Shown: positions 24,071 to 33,605, counted from the stretch's first letter. The stretch is DNA of 33,954 nt from Pseudobdellovibrionaceae bacterium (GCA_030591685.1 JAUVAX010000027.1:1-33954); one strand, 5' to 3'. Notes: generated from the letters alone by a model not told the origin. Program-made: numbers and translations.

Positions 24071-25997
24071 ATTTTCTGCGCCAACTCTCAAAGATTAAAA
24101 CATCCCATAATTTATACTGATAATTTGCCTTTTGAGATGAATGATCCAACCACTTGGAGCGAATAAGGTTCACATTAAATAGCCCTGAATCAGACAACGA
24201 GCTCTCGCTTAATAAATCCTCAGCCCAATCTCTGAGGTCACCTCTGAGCCAATCTTCGATAGGTACTCCAAAACCCTTTTTAGGGCGATCAATTAATTTT
24301 TGAGGCACATACTTGTTGAGTACTTGCCTTAAAAGCCATTTAGATTCGTTATCTCGTATTTTATACTTTTCCTCTAAGGGCCAAACGTGCTCAATGAGTC
24401 GACGGTCAAGCAAAGGGGCTCTTGATTCTAAGCTAGAGTACATGCTCGCTCGGTCCACTTTTACCATTATATCGTCTGGTAGATAGGTCATAGAGTCTAA
24501 ATACATCATTTCTTGAGTGAAACTCACGAATGAATGCCTCTGACTATCAAAGAGGGTTTTATTTAAAACGTCATCTACGCCAAGGACTACGCTCTCATTG
24601 TACCAATGACTTATTAAAGTTTCATACATTTCAAGAGGCTTATTTAGTTTTAAAAATTTTTCGATTTTATAAAGTTTCTGACCAAAATCATGTACTTGAT
24701 AAGCCTTCGGGAGCGTCCACTTAAAAGTTTGATACAAAGTGTCCCAAGTGTTTTCAGAAAATAGTTTAATTATAGTTGCGCCAAGGCCCCGACCTATCCC
24801 GGGCACAGAGCGCAACTGTCCCCATAGTTTATCAACCCAAAGGTATCGATTATAACCACCAAAAAGCTCATCCCCGCCATCACCTGATAAACTCACAGTC
24901 ACATGCTCTGAGGTCATTTGACTTAACAGTACTGTTGGGATCTGAGAGGAGTCCGAAAAGGGCTCATCATAAATTTCTGGTAAACGATCAACTATACCAA
25001 GGATTTGACTCGGGCTCACTATAAGCTCAGTATGGTCAGTCCCTAAATGTTCAGCGACGGCCCTTGCGTAATTAGACTCATCATATTGCTTTTGTTCAAA
25101 TCCAATTGTGAAGGTTTTTACTTTATCAGGGGAAACCTTTTTCATAATAGCAACAATTAAAGATGAATCTATGCCCCCTGATAAAAAGGCTCCTAAGGGG
25201 ACATCCGACACCATTTGGCTCTCAATAACTTCAGTGAGTTTATCCTCAAAGCCGTCAACTATCTGGCTATCCGAAAGATCACTTTCTATAGGGTGCAAAC
25301 TATCGCTAAGGCTCCAATAAGGCATTGGCACCATCTCAGTATTTGGAGAAGATAAGTCCACCTCTAAATATGTACCCGCTTGTAGCTTAAAAATATTTTT
25401 AAAAATACTTCTTGGGCCAGGGACATAATTATGCCGCAAAAACAGGCGCAAAGACTCTCTGTCAATTAAAGGGCTAAAATTTTTAATTGTAAAAAAAGCT
25501 TTAAGCTCTGACGCAAATAAAAACTCCCCATCAACCCAGCCATAATAAAGCGGCTTTTCTCCCATAGCGTCCCTTGAGAGAAACAAAGAGTTTAGCTCCG
25601 AATCCCATAGAGCAAAAGCAAACATACCCGTAATTTTAGTTAATGCCACTTTTAAACCATGAGCTTCAATGAGAGCTAATAAAACCTCCGTGTCAGAGTC
25701 ACCAGAAAAAGTATGACCTGACTTTAATACCTCTACTTTTAAAGCCCTATAATTATATATCTCCCCATTGTATACCAGCGTATAGCGCTTCGATTTAGAC
25801 TTCATTGGTTGAGCGGCATGGGTGCTTAGATCAATAATCGAGAGCCTATTATGAACAAAAGTTAGCCCAGTTTTATTGCTCCATATTCCCTGATCATTAG
25901 GGCCACGATGATTAAGTGCCTTTAAAAAGCACTGAGCGCGCCCTTCGCGGTCCTCGTCTGATAAATAATTGCTAAAAAAACCTGAGATCGCACACAT
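24051..25997 (-). CDS. asnB: Asparagine synthase-type glutamine amidotransferase, glycan-associated
   Basis: 648 residues with both domains intact. The class II glutaminase domain has nucleophile Cys2 (MCAISGFF), HNRLSIIDL, NGEIYNY (77-83) and GDSDTE. The synthetase domain has FLSGGIDSSL (PP-loop 273-279), SLSGDGGDELFGGYNRY and the VKVDRASM region. It can therefore make an amide from glutamine, unlike the Cys2-less cyclase C in the same operon. Its placement beside GT4 and flippase genes, with a HexNAc uronate pathway nearby, suggests a WbpS-like role amidating a uronic acid. Ordinary asparagine synthesis or a lasso-related role cannot be excluded. It starts three bases after the GT4 stop. 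Confidence 0.87.
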   Translation of the reverse strand: MCAISGFFSNYLSDEDREGRAQCFLKALNHRGPNDQGIWSNKTGLTFVHNRLSIIDLSTHAAQPMKSKSKRYTLVYNGEIYNYRALKVEVLKSGHTFSGDSDTEVLLALIEAHGLKVALTKITGMFAFALWDSELNSLFLSRDAMGEKPLYYGWVDGEFLFASELKAFFTIKNFSPLIDRESLRLFLRHNYVPGPRSIFKNIFKLQAGTYLEVDLSSPNTEMVPMPYWSLSDSLHPIESDLSDSQIVDGFEDKLTEVIESQMVSDVPLGAFLSGGIDSSLIVAIMKKVSPDKVKTFTIGFEQKQYDESNYARAVAEHLGTDHTELIVSPSQILGIVDRLPEIYDEPFSDSSQIPTVLLSQMTSEHVTVSLSGDGGDELFGGYNRYLWVDKLWGQLRSVPGIGRGLGATIIKLFSENTWDTLYQTFKWTLPKAYQVHDFGQKLYKIEKFLKLNKPLEMYETLISHWYNESVVLGVDDVLNKTLFDSQRHSFVSFTQEMMYLDSMTYLPDDIMVKVDRASMYSSLESRAPLLDRRLIEHVWPLEEKYKIRDNESKWLLRQVLNKYVPQKLIDRPKKGFGVPIEDWLRGDLRDWAEDLLSESSLSDSGLFNVNLIRSKWLDHSSQKANYQYKLWDVLIFESWRRKYGFKGE

Positions 25998-26000
25998 AAT

Positions 26001-27110
26001 TTATTTTCTCAACTCTTTGTAAAGGTTCAAGTAGTTTTCACACATTTGTTCTACTGAAAACTTTTCTTTAATCCTGGATGAGGCTAAACTCCCATATTCT
26101 TTGATTTCACCAGGCGATATTACTAACGCTTTGCTTATTTCAATGACCATGGCATCACTTGACTCTGGGGGGATCACCGCCCCACAGTTGCCAATTATTT
26201 CAGAAGAAGACCCCACATCTGTTACAATACAGTACTTACCCATTAACATGGCCTCAGCAATAACATTAGAAAACCCCTCAGCACGAGAGGCTGATATGAA
26301 TATATCTGATTGTTCTAAATATGAAAACACATCACTCACCTCACCCAAAAAATGAAAATACTTTTTATACTCATCAGAAATCATGGGCTCAAGAGTCTCT
26401 ACATTACGGCCTACAAACACATAGTGAGATAGCCCCCCACGCTGTAAAAGCGTTAGTGCCGCTTTAATAAGTAGGTCTTGCCCCTTATCTCTATGCAGGC
26501 GCCCAATGTTAATAATTATAGGCAGATGAGAAGGGTTACTGATTATTTCACTCAATGGCGTCTCAGATTTTTCATTTAGGCTTGGGAGCTCTAACCCATT
26601 GGGTATATAAGCAAACTCACCCTTAAACCCCAGCTTTTTATGCTGTAATAGGGCTACTTTAGAGTTACAAACTGTCGATTTGGAAAATCGACTCAAAAAC
26701 ACACTTAAGTAAATAATAAGTTTAGTCGTCCACTTTTCGTATTTTAATGTTGTTAACGATTGTCTTATGTTCCAAACGATTACTGAGTTTTGAAAACAAA
26801 TGAACTTAATAATCAAAGCCAAAAGGTTACCATGGTACATCCAGCCCTGTATGACAAGGGGTGTTTTAAGAGCTATTTTACGTAAACTTAAAAGACTTTT
26901 TATAAATTTAAGGGGGTTTAAAGGTATTTGCATTGTTTGAATACCGGCTTGTTTAAATTTAGCCACCATACTCCCGTGAACAACGAATAAGACTAAAGGC
27001 ATATGACCTTGAGAGAGCATTTCTTGAGTGAGTCGAAGTAGTGCCGTTTCAGCCCCCCCACACTGCAGGCCTGTAATAATGTGTATAGAATCTACCTTTA
27101 ATTGGTCCAC
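26001..27110 (-). CDS. Glycosyltransferase, GT4 family
   Basis: 369 residues, starting at GTG 27110 seven bases after a GAGGGGGG Shine-Dalgarno that overlaps the end of the flippase gene region. GT-B fold: the N-terminal nucleotide-fold loop is LQCGGAETALLRL, and the C-terminal domain has INIGRLHRDKGQDLLI and the EX7E motif EGFSNVIAE with GSSSEII after it. The GGAET loop and EGFSNVIAE are shared with the GT4 at 28517 (GGAETQ, EGFPNVLAE), so the two are probably paralogues with different acceptors. It sits inside the minus-strand operon between flippase and AsnB. Confidence 0.88.
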   Translation of the reverse strand: MDQLKVDSIHIITGLQCGGAETALLRLTQEMLSQGHMPLVLFVVHGSMVAKFKQAGIQTMQIPLNPLKFIKSLLSLRKIALKTPLVIQGWMYHGNLLALIIKFICFQNSVIVWNIRQSLTTLKYEKWTTKLIIYLSVFLSRFSKSTVCNSKVALLQHKKLGFKGEFAYIPNGLELPSLNEKSETPLSEIISNPSHLPIIINIGRLHRDKGQDLLIKAALTLLQRGGLSHYVFVGRNVETLEPMISDEYKKYFHFLGEVSDVFSYLEQSDIFISASRAEGFSNVIAEAMLMGKYCIVTDVGSSSEIIGNCGAVIPPESSDAMVIEISKALVISPGEIKEYGSLASSRIKEKFSVEQMCENYLNLYKELRK

Positions 27111-27122
27111 CTTAAGCCCCCC

Positions 27123-28472
27123 TCATAACGCTTGCTTCTTGGCTATAAACCTTAAGCAAGAATAAAAAACAAGGGCAGAAACTACAACATATGAGATGGA
27201 TGTGGACAGGGCAATTCCAGAAATACCAAAGAACTTAATTAAAATAATATTTCCTAGTATATTAAACACAAAACTAACTAGCACAATTTTTAAATTTAAG
27301 CTCCCTAAGAAATTAGAATTTAAAAACCTCACTCCGATCATTGAAACCAAATAAAAAGGGATCTGCAAAGCAAACATGGCTTGAACCTTAGAGACCTCTA
27401 GAACATCCTTTGGGTTAAAATCCCCATGTAAGTACAAAAGTTTCACTAGGGGCTGTGACAAGAGGATGATTGAAAGAGCCACCACAGACCCTACTAAAAA
27501 TACAGTCAAAGAGACCCTTTTTAATCTATTATAAGCCAGTGTGTATTTTTTTTGGGACATCAGTTCTGAATAATCAACTAAAAAAACCAAGCTGAGCGAA
27601 GAACCTATTATAAAGTTAAATAAATTAACAACCTTAAGGCCAAATAAAAGTGTCGACATACTGCCTTTACCAAGTGCCGAGGCCATGTTTTGATCCACAA
27701 CGATAATGAAGTACAAAACAACTGAGGAGAGGGCTAAAAAAGAAAATTCTTTTATAAATCCTTTTATTTCAGGGCTCCATTTTATTTTAATATGAAAATA
27801 ATTATACCTTTTAGATGATATAAAAAATAGCAAACAAAACTCGACAGCATGAGCCACAATTAAACCATAGAGTAAGCTTTTAATCCCCAGGCTTTCATTT
27901 AATAAATATAGTGAACTAATAACAACGACTAAAGATATATTGTTTAAAATCGAAGGCAAAACATAATTTTTGTATGAGTGTAAAGAAGATCTAATAAAAG
28001 CACACATTATTATAAAAAATTGTGCAATAAGGATTAATGGCAAAAGCTCTGTGCTTAACGTTGCGATTTCGTAATTTCTGACAATTAATTGTGCAAGAGG
28101 TGATCTGAAAAAATATATAATTAATAAAACAAGAGTTGAGGACACTAAACTTATGGTAAAGAGGGTTAAGTAGCTGTCTTGCTCATTATTTTTACATCTC
28201 TCCTTTAATAAAAAGGGGATCAAAACGCTCGGCACTACACTAATAAAAATTGATAATAAAAACCCTGGGATCATCCATGCCCCAAAATAGGCATCCACCT
28301 CTATACCCACACCAAATATCCATGCCATCAACAGGTCACGAGCGGCTAACAATAAGCCCGCCACTAAGTTAAAAACAGAAAGCACGGTGAGTGGGCCTAG
28401 TAATTTTTTAAAATCTACTAAAAATAAAGAAAGGGTTTTACTCAAGAACAATCCTCTATTAGTCTGGTACAT
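27123..28472 (-). CDS. Wzx/MurJ-like lipid-linked oligosaccharide flippase
   Basis: Up to 449 residues with 12-14 hydrophobic helices. The N-terminal part (LLAARDLLMAWIFGVG then DAYFGAWMIPGFLLSI) resembles the MviN/MurJ branch of the MOP superfamily. In this locus it most likely flips the undecaprenyl-linked repeat unit. The ATG at 28472 has no Shine-Dalgarno. A TTG at 28445 (MSKTLSLFLV) has AGAGGA about seven bases upstream and is an equally good start in a genome that uses TTG often. It is the first gene of the minus-strand operon that ends with the leader-methyltransferase, and is divergent from the GT4 at 28517. Confidence 0.85.
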   Translation of the reverse strand: MYQTNRGLFLSKTLSLFLVDFKKLLGPLTVLSVFNLVAGLLLAARDLLMAWIFGVGIEVDAYFGAWMIPGFLLSIFISVVPSVLIPFLLKERCKNNEQDSYLTLFTISLVSSTLVLLIIYFFRSPLAQLIVRNYEIATLSTELLPLILIAQFFIIMCAFIRSSLHSYKNYVLPSILNNISLVVVISSLYLLNESLGIKSLLYGLIVAHAVEFCLLFFISSKRYNYFHIKIKWSPEIKGFIKEFSFLALSSVVLYFIIVVDQNMASALGKGSMSTLLFGLKVVNLFNFIIGSSLSLVFLVDYSELMSQKKYTLAYNRLKRVSLTVFLVGSVVALSIILLSQPLVKLLYLHGDFNPKDVLEVSKVQAMFALQIPFYLVSMIGVRFLNSNFLGSLNLKIVLVSFVFNILGNIILIKFFGISGIALSTSISYVVVSALVFYSCLRFIAKKQAL

Positions 28473-28516
28473 GTGATTCTATAATGCTATAAACATGAGT
28501 GCAATGGGCTTTTTAT

Positions 28517-29626
28517 ATGAATATTGCTTTTTTTACACAGGAGCTAAATACAGGTGGTGCTGAGACTCAACTCTTAGTCTTAGCAAAGGAGCTCAAACAC
28601 CGTGGCCATGATATTCATATCATTACATACTACAAGGGCATTAACGACGACCTTGCAAAAAAAATGGGCTTTAAAACTTTTGTTGTTCGCAAGAACAAGC
28701 ACTTCACCCCATTCTCTCTGATTTATCAGACCATAAGGTACTTAAAGAGTAATAATATACAAATTCTTCATAGCTACCTAGCTGTGCCTAATCTCTATGC
28801 CTCTATAGTTAAAATTTTTTATCCTAAAATTATAGTGGCCTGGGGGCTTCGAGACTCAAAGCGATTTAAATCACTGTCTATTAAAGATAAACTTGGGTTT
28901 CTTCTCTCAATTCCACTTTCTATATTTTCTGACGTTATTATATGCAATTCAATTTGTGGTCGCATGACTTACTCCAAATTTTACCCGGTTAAAAAAATTT
29001 TTACTATATTTAATGGCATTGACACCAAAAAGTTTGTTATTTTTAAAAATCATAAAACTGACAGCGAAAAACCACGTTTAATAAAAATTGGTCTTCCTGC
29101 ACGCCTAACTGAAGTCAAAGACCACCTCACATTTATCAAAGCTATTTTTATTTTAAATAAATCTCTTAAGCATTTATCTGTCACCTGCATAGGGGTTGAT
29201 AATATTTCATTGCGAAATCGCCTACAGCATCAAATAAAAGCTATGGGCCTTAGCGAGCTTTGGACTTGGCGTAGCTTCACTCAAGATATGACGCAATTTT
29301 ATAATGATCTTGATGTCACCGTGCTTTCTTCAATATCTGAAGGGTTTCCAAATGTTTTAGCCGAATCCATGAGCTGTGGCACAGCTTCTGTTTCAACTGA
29401 TGCCGGTGATGCCTCTGTTATTATTGATAATGACTTATTTATTTCGCCAATCAAGGACCCTAAATCTCTAGCTAGTGCCATAGAGAACGCCTGCACAAGC
29501 TCTGTAAACAAAGAGCATCTTAGAGAACAAATAGTATGCCGCTTTAGCGTCAACAAGCTGGCCACAAATACTGAAAGTCTTTTAGAGCAAACTTTACTTA
29601 ATGCCTCTTATACAGGCCCGGCCTGA
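28517..29626 (+). CDS. Glycosyltransferase, GT4 family
   Basis: The frame is open from GTG 28499; the ATG at 28517 begins the typical GT4 N-terminus (MNIAFFTQELNTGGAETQLL), giving 369 residues. The C-terminal domain has IGLPARLTEVKDHLTFI and the EX7E segment EGFPNVLAE with DAGDASVII. It transfers a sugar from a nucleotide donor to the growing lipid-linked glycan on the cytoplasmic side. It is transcribed alone, divergent from the flippase and overlapping the 3' end of the convergent Wzy-like gene by 29 bases. Confidence 0.87.
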   Translation: MNIAFFTQELNTGGAETQLLVLAKELKHRGHDIHIITYYKGINDDLAKKMGFKTFVVRKNKHFTPFSLIYQTIRYLKSNNIQILHSYLAVPNLYASIVKIFYPKIIVAWGLRDSKRFKSLSIKDKLGFLLSIPLSIFSDVIICNSICGRMTYSKFYPVKKIFTIFNGIDTKKFVIFKNHKTDSEKPRLIKIGLPARLTEVKDHLTFIKAIFILNKSLKHLSVTCIGVDNISLRNRLQHQIKAMGLSELWTWRSFTQDMTQFYNDLDVTVLSSISEGFPNVLAESMSCGTASVSTDAGDASVIIDNDLFISPIKDPKSLASAIENACTSSVNKEHLREQIVCRFSVNKLATNTESLLEQTLLNASYTGPA

Positions 29627-30890
29627 TATATAAAACATAGTAGGGCAATAAAATTAATAAGGGGAATATCTGCAAACGAAACCTAATTGCTGTCCCTAAA
29701 TTTTGATAAGAGACAAACCCGTACATTAGGGACCACACTATAAGCAAAGAAAAAGAAAACACAATAAATCGATCTTTAAAAAAAGAAATGTTGAAATATA
29801 AGCACATGTAAGCAAAGACAACGAGTAAAACAGCATTTTCTATCCCTACCATAATGCCAAAAACATTATTAATTTCTCCGGGAAGTGGTCTGAAAACAGC
29901 GGCAAACATACCTTTTGGAGCAAAAACGATAAGATCTTTAAAGCTTTTAAACTCTGGCACCTCTTGGCGAGCGCCCCCTGTATTCCATGATTTTGAAAGT
30001 CTATTCATGCTATTTACCACATCGACCCCAGAACCAATTTTCATTTGAGTCTGCACATATGTGAACCCGCTAAAAAGAGTGGCACCTAACAAACCTATTG
30101 AAATTATTTTAACAAAAATGCGCCGATTAGAAGAAAAAATATACGTAAAAACATAAGGAGTCATTAATATGGGCACAAGCCACATTCGGATACTCCCTGC
30201 AATGAACACCCCCATTAGAATGCATGCGACGTATTTAAACTTTTGAACCCTTAGGGAGGAAAACGCACCAAAGGCAAATAACCCTATGCCAAAGATTACA
30301 ATAGGGTCCTTATTTAATATTGATGACCAAAAAATTGATGATGGAAACAGGCCTAAAAGCCAGAGCATTTTTACACTGTGTTTCTTTATATAAGCAGCAA
30401 ACCCATAATAAAATAATAGTAAACCCATTAACCCTACAAAAGACCATAAAACTTTAAGTGCGTGATACGACTCCATCAAGGGCAAAGCTTTGTTTGCAAG
30501 CCAAACCAACCAGACTAAGTTATAGGTGCCGTGCCCAAATTTTAACTCATAAATAAAATTAGGCTTTATGCCTTGCTTATAATACCAGTAAGCATCTAGG
30601 TTATAGGCGTACTCATAGTACAACATAAAACCTAGGGTGACGGCACACTTACAAATCCAAATTAAAATGATACTTCTATGGATCTCTTTCGAAAAGGGGA
30701 TCACAAGTAACAACACCGTCAAGCCTAAAGCCCAGATGGCCCCATCAATATACTCAGAAATCAAATTTTGACTAGGGATGTGCTGACCAAAGGCGGGCAC
30801 ATATTTTAACATTAAAGAGAACAGTACCCCCACAAAAAGGGCTGAGAATATAATTAAAACTAGTTTTTTAGACTGATCTGCATTCGACAT
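29598..30890 (-). CDS. Polytopic membrane protein, Wzy-like polysaccharide polymerase candidate
   Basis: 430 residues with about ten to twelve hydrophobic helices and a periplasm-sized loop (about residues 285-335, containing GGARQEVPEFKSFKDL). Features seen in glycan polymerases and ligases are an early YNLDAYWYYKQG motif, SIFWSSILNKDP, and a late Arg-containing segment (NLGTAIRFRLQIFPLLILLPY). Wzy proteins diverge strongly, so the assignment rests on topology and on the locus otherwise lacking a polymerase. It is transcribed alone from ATG 30890 and is divergent from the Wzc-like gene. Confidence 0.65.
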   Translation of the reverse strand: MSNADQSKKLVLIIFSALFVGVLFSLMLKYVPAFGQHIPSQNLISEYIDGAIWALGLTVLLLVIPFSKEIHRSIILIWICKCAVTLGFMLYYEYAYNLDAYWYYKQGIKPNFIYELKFGHGTYNLVWLVWLANKALPLMESYHALKVLWSFVGLMGLLLFYYGFAAYIKKHSVKMLWLLGLFPSSIFWSSILNKDPIVIFGIGLFAFGAFSSLRVQKFKYVACILMGVFIAGSIRMWLVPILMTPYVFTYIFSSNRRIFVKIISIGLLGATLFSGFTYVQTQMKIGSGVDVVNSMNRLSKSWNTGGARQEVPEFKSFKDLIVFAPKGMFAAVFRPLPGEINNVFGIMVGIENAVLLVVFAYMCLYFNISFFKDRFIVFSFSLLIVWSLMYGFVSYQNLGTAIRFRLQIFPLLILLPYYVLYIRPGLYKRH

Positions 30891-31016
30891 TAATTCACTT
30901 TATACCTCAAAATAGAATATAACGAAATCATCTCATAATTCTGGACCTATGACTCGCCATAAAAGCTAATAAACTTATGAAATCACACCGAAAAGAAATT
31001 TAAGGTACACGACTAT

Positions 31017-33038
31017 ATGAATAATGAATTAATATCTAACAGTTCAATAATTAAAAGTATTATTTCCTTAATATCAAGGAACTATGTGCTTATTATAATG
31101 ATCGTTGCCTTAGCAACACTTTCTGCAATTTTACATCACAAACTAAACCCATCATTTAAAGCCAATGCTCGGTTACACATACAGTCCCCTGAGGATAGTC
31201 CATTAATGTCTTCTATGGCCAGAATTAGTGGGAACCCGGCCCAAAGATATTCTGACACTGATTATGCCGATAAATACATAAAGATTTTATATTCAAATGG
31301 CTTTAATCAATTTTTATATCGAAATATTCTAAAAAATATCCCCTCAGTGAGAAAACTTTTACCTAATTTAAAGTTTAAAAACAAAAAAAATCTTGCCGAA
31401 CTCGCCTCCGAGCAACTCACTGTTTCGAGTCAATTTAGAAAGTCTGATTACGATATAATCACAGTGAGCGCGTGGAGTAAAAAACCCAAACAAGCTGTGG
31501 CCATTGCCAACTACATGAGTAAAGTGGCCACGTTGGCTATAGTAGAGTTCGAACAACTTGAGATCCAAGAGGCCTATAAGTATCTCTTATCTGAGGACAT
31601 GAAAACCTATCAAAGAATCACATCACTCAATAAATCACTTGAAGAATTTAAGAAAAAAGAAATTGTAAATCACCAGGCTACCGCCGAGTCTAGCATAAAC
31701 AAGCTTCAAGAAGAGCTAGAGCTAGCAAATGTAAAGGTCGAACAAAATAACCTGTTGGCTCATCAAATTAAAACACGTGCTCAATCAATAATAAGTGCAA
31801 ATCCTCAACTTAGAAACGTAGCCTCAGTAAATGGGAACTTTATGAATCATCGAGGTAAATTACTAGACACCATCAACTACCTCAAAGAGCAAAATCAAAC
31901 CCTTCAGGCCCATATCAAAGCCCTCTCTAATAGGCTGCAGATCCTTTACTCTAAAAGGACACCAAAATATGAACAAAAAATATATGAACTTAATAAACAA
32001 CTTGAACTGGAGCACACCTTTTACCAGTCAATAAAGAAGCAAATTTTTGACTCTAGTGTTCAAAAAATAGCTATTAAAAATAGAGTAAGGGCTTATGACC
32101 CTGCATCCTCTAAACAGGTCAGCGCGCAAATCCCGCTCTCAAAAAAGGTTCTATTTGTTATTATTTCATCCTTTTCAATTGTTATCATTTTTCTATATAT
32201 GTGGGAGCAACTCCACCCTGTTATCCTATCAAGAACAGAGCTCGCTGAATTAGGGATGTTTTACTTGGGACATATCCCAAAAATTTTAAAGGGCAAGGAT
32301 AAAGCCCTTGGAATTAGTCGATACATAAACAAGACAAAATACCCCACGCACTCCAAGTTTGACTCTGAAGCCGCCATGGCCTTTAGATACTTAAGAACAC
32401 GGATTTTACAATCCTTTGCTCTAAAAGACGGTGGAAAGGTCATTTCAGTTATTAGCCCCACAGCAAATGATGGTAAATCAGTAGTGTCTTCGAATATCGC
32501 TCTGAGCTTTTCACATTTAAGAAAAAGAGTCCTTGTTGTGGATGCTGATTTTAGAAAGGCCTCTTTAGATGAAGTCTTTAATGTGGGTTCAAATGTAGGT
32601 ATTTTTGATTATTTTTCTCGGAAAATCCCGTTGAGTGATATTATTCAAACAACTAAGTTCAAGAATCTTGATTTCGTATCCTCTGGAACATATTCAGAAA
32701 ATCAGCCGGATGCCATTAATAGTGAAAACATCAAAGACCTCCTCGATGAACTTAAACTTCACTATGATGTCATTGTGATAGACACCCCAGCCTTTCAGGT
32801 CAGTCCTGAGGCCCTTTTAATCACCGAACACGCCGACATTCCACTGCTTGTTTCTAAATACGGAAAAACGCAGTCTAATGATTTAGCAGAGCTTGTTGAA
32901 ATCCTCCATTATCATAATGTTGAAAGCATTTACTCTGTTATAAATGAATTTTCTACTGGCATCAGCGGATCCACAAACCTCTACTATGTGAACTCAAAAA
33001 AAATGCAACAACGGAGCGCTGCTAATGATGATTTTTAA
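31017..33038 (+). CDS. Wzc/GumC-like chain-length regulator with BY-kinase domain
   Basis: 673 residues. A Wzz domain is framed by TM1 (about 22-39) and TM2 (about 378-397), with a long periplasmic coiled coil (about 200-350). A cytoplasmic bacterial tyrosine kinase domain follows: EAAMAFRYLRTRI, Walker A in SPTANDGKS (480-488), Walker A' VLVVDADFRK and Walker B DVIVIDTPAF. It would control chain length and export of the capsule or exopolysaccharide. The C-terminal tail has only one Tyr pair (NLYYVNSKK), fewer than the usual Tyr cluster. An AAGGT lies about 12 bases before the ATG. It overlaps the SLBB gene by 14 bases. No cognate Wzb-like phosphatase is adjacent. Confidence 0.9.
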   Translation: MNNELISNSSIIKSIISLISRNYVLIIMIVALATLSAILHHKLNPSFKANARLHIQSPEDSPLMSSMARISGNPAQRYSDTDYADKYIKILYSNGFNQFLYRNILKNIPSVRKLLPNLKFKNKKNLAELASEQLTVSSQFRKSDYDIITVSAWSKKPKQAVAIANYMSKVATLAIVEFEQLEIQEAYKYLLSEDMKTYQRITSLNKSLEEFKKKEIVNHQATAESSINKLQEELELANVKVEQNNLLAHQIKTRAQSIISANPQLRNVASVNGNFMNHRGKLLDTINYLKEQNQTLQAHIKALSNRLQILYSKRTPKYEQKIYELNKQLELEHTFYQSIKKQIFDSSVQKIAIKNRVRAYDPASSKQVSAQIPLSKKVLFVIISSFSIVIIFLYMWEQLHPVILSRTELAELGMFYLGHIPKILKGKDKALGISRYINKTKYPTHSKFDSEAAMAFRYLRTRILQSFALKDGGKVISVISPTANDGKSVVSSNIALSFSHLRKRVLVVDADFRKASLDEVFNVGSNVGIFDYFSRKIPLSDIIQTTKFKNLDFVSSGTYSENQPDAINSENIKDLLDELKLHYDVIVIDTPAFQVSPEALLITEHADIPLLVSKYGKTQSNDLAELVEILHYHNVESIYSVINEFSTGISGSTNLYYVNSKKMQQRSAANDDF

Positions 33039-33525
33039 ACCCTTAGTACTTTTTGTTTCTGTTATGTTTGTTAGCACCCAATTATGGGCGCAAAATCCAT
33101 TTTCTAATACCAATTTAGATGTTGATAAATATAGATCCAGAATAAGTGAGTATTTTTACTCCCCGACAGGGATAGAAATACTACAACCCGTTAAAATTTT
33201 AGGCAGTGTTGCCAAGCCTGGACTTTACCACTTGCCAAATAAAACCAGTATTACAACGCTACTTTCAATTACTGGGGGAACTATTAAAAATGCCAACACC
33301 AAGAAAATTTATATCACCAGTTTAAATGGAGAAAAAAAAGAGCTCAGCCTGCACGATTTAATGACCACTCAAAATGATGTTATTTTAAAAACCGGTGATA
33401 TTATTTATATCCCTGAAAAGGAACATTACTTCGACCAGTCCACTGTAAATGCAACAACTACTATTACTGGCATAATCAGCCTTGTTCTAACCGCCATTCT
33501 GGTCAACGAGCAGCTTAAAAATTAA
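33025..33525 (+). CDS. Small exported SLBB-domain protein
   Basis: 166 residues with a signal peptide (ending near LWAQ). The central part (residues about 52-130) is a soluble-ligand-binding beta-grasp domain (GSVAKPGLYHLPNKTSITTLLSITGG, then LKTGDIIYIPEKE), as found in Wza-type exporters. The Poly_export domain and C-terminal amphipathic helix that form the Wza pore are missing. A C-terminal hydrophobic helix (TITGIISLVLTAILV) follows instead. It overlaps the kinase gene, so it probably works with it, perhaps as a periplasmic adaptor linking Wzc to an exporter encoded elsewhere. A strong terminator follows. Confidence 0.82.
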   Translation: MMIFKPLVLFVSVMFVSTQLWAQNPFSNTNLDVDKYRSRISEYFYSPTGIEILQPVKILGSVAKPGLYHLPNKTSITTLLSITGGTIKNANTKKIYITSLNGEKKELSLHDLMTTQNDVILKTGDIIYIPEKEHYFDQSTVNATTTITGIISLVLTAILVNEQLKN

Positions 33526-33532
33526 AAAAAAA

Positions 33533-33560
33533 ACCGCTCCTCTAAAGGTGCGGTTTTTTT
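33533..33560. terminator. Strong bidirectional Rho-independent terminator
   Basis: Stem CCGC-T-CCT / AGG-T-GCGG (one T-T mismatch, loop TCTAA) followed by seven T on the plus strand. A run of A precedes it, so the minus strand also ends in a T-run. It closes the wzc-SLBB operon and can stop the convergent gene to the right. Confidence 0.9.
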
Positions 33561-33605
33561 AATTCTCAGTTTTATTAATCTTTAAAGTCTAACTCTTTTT
33601 GAATA

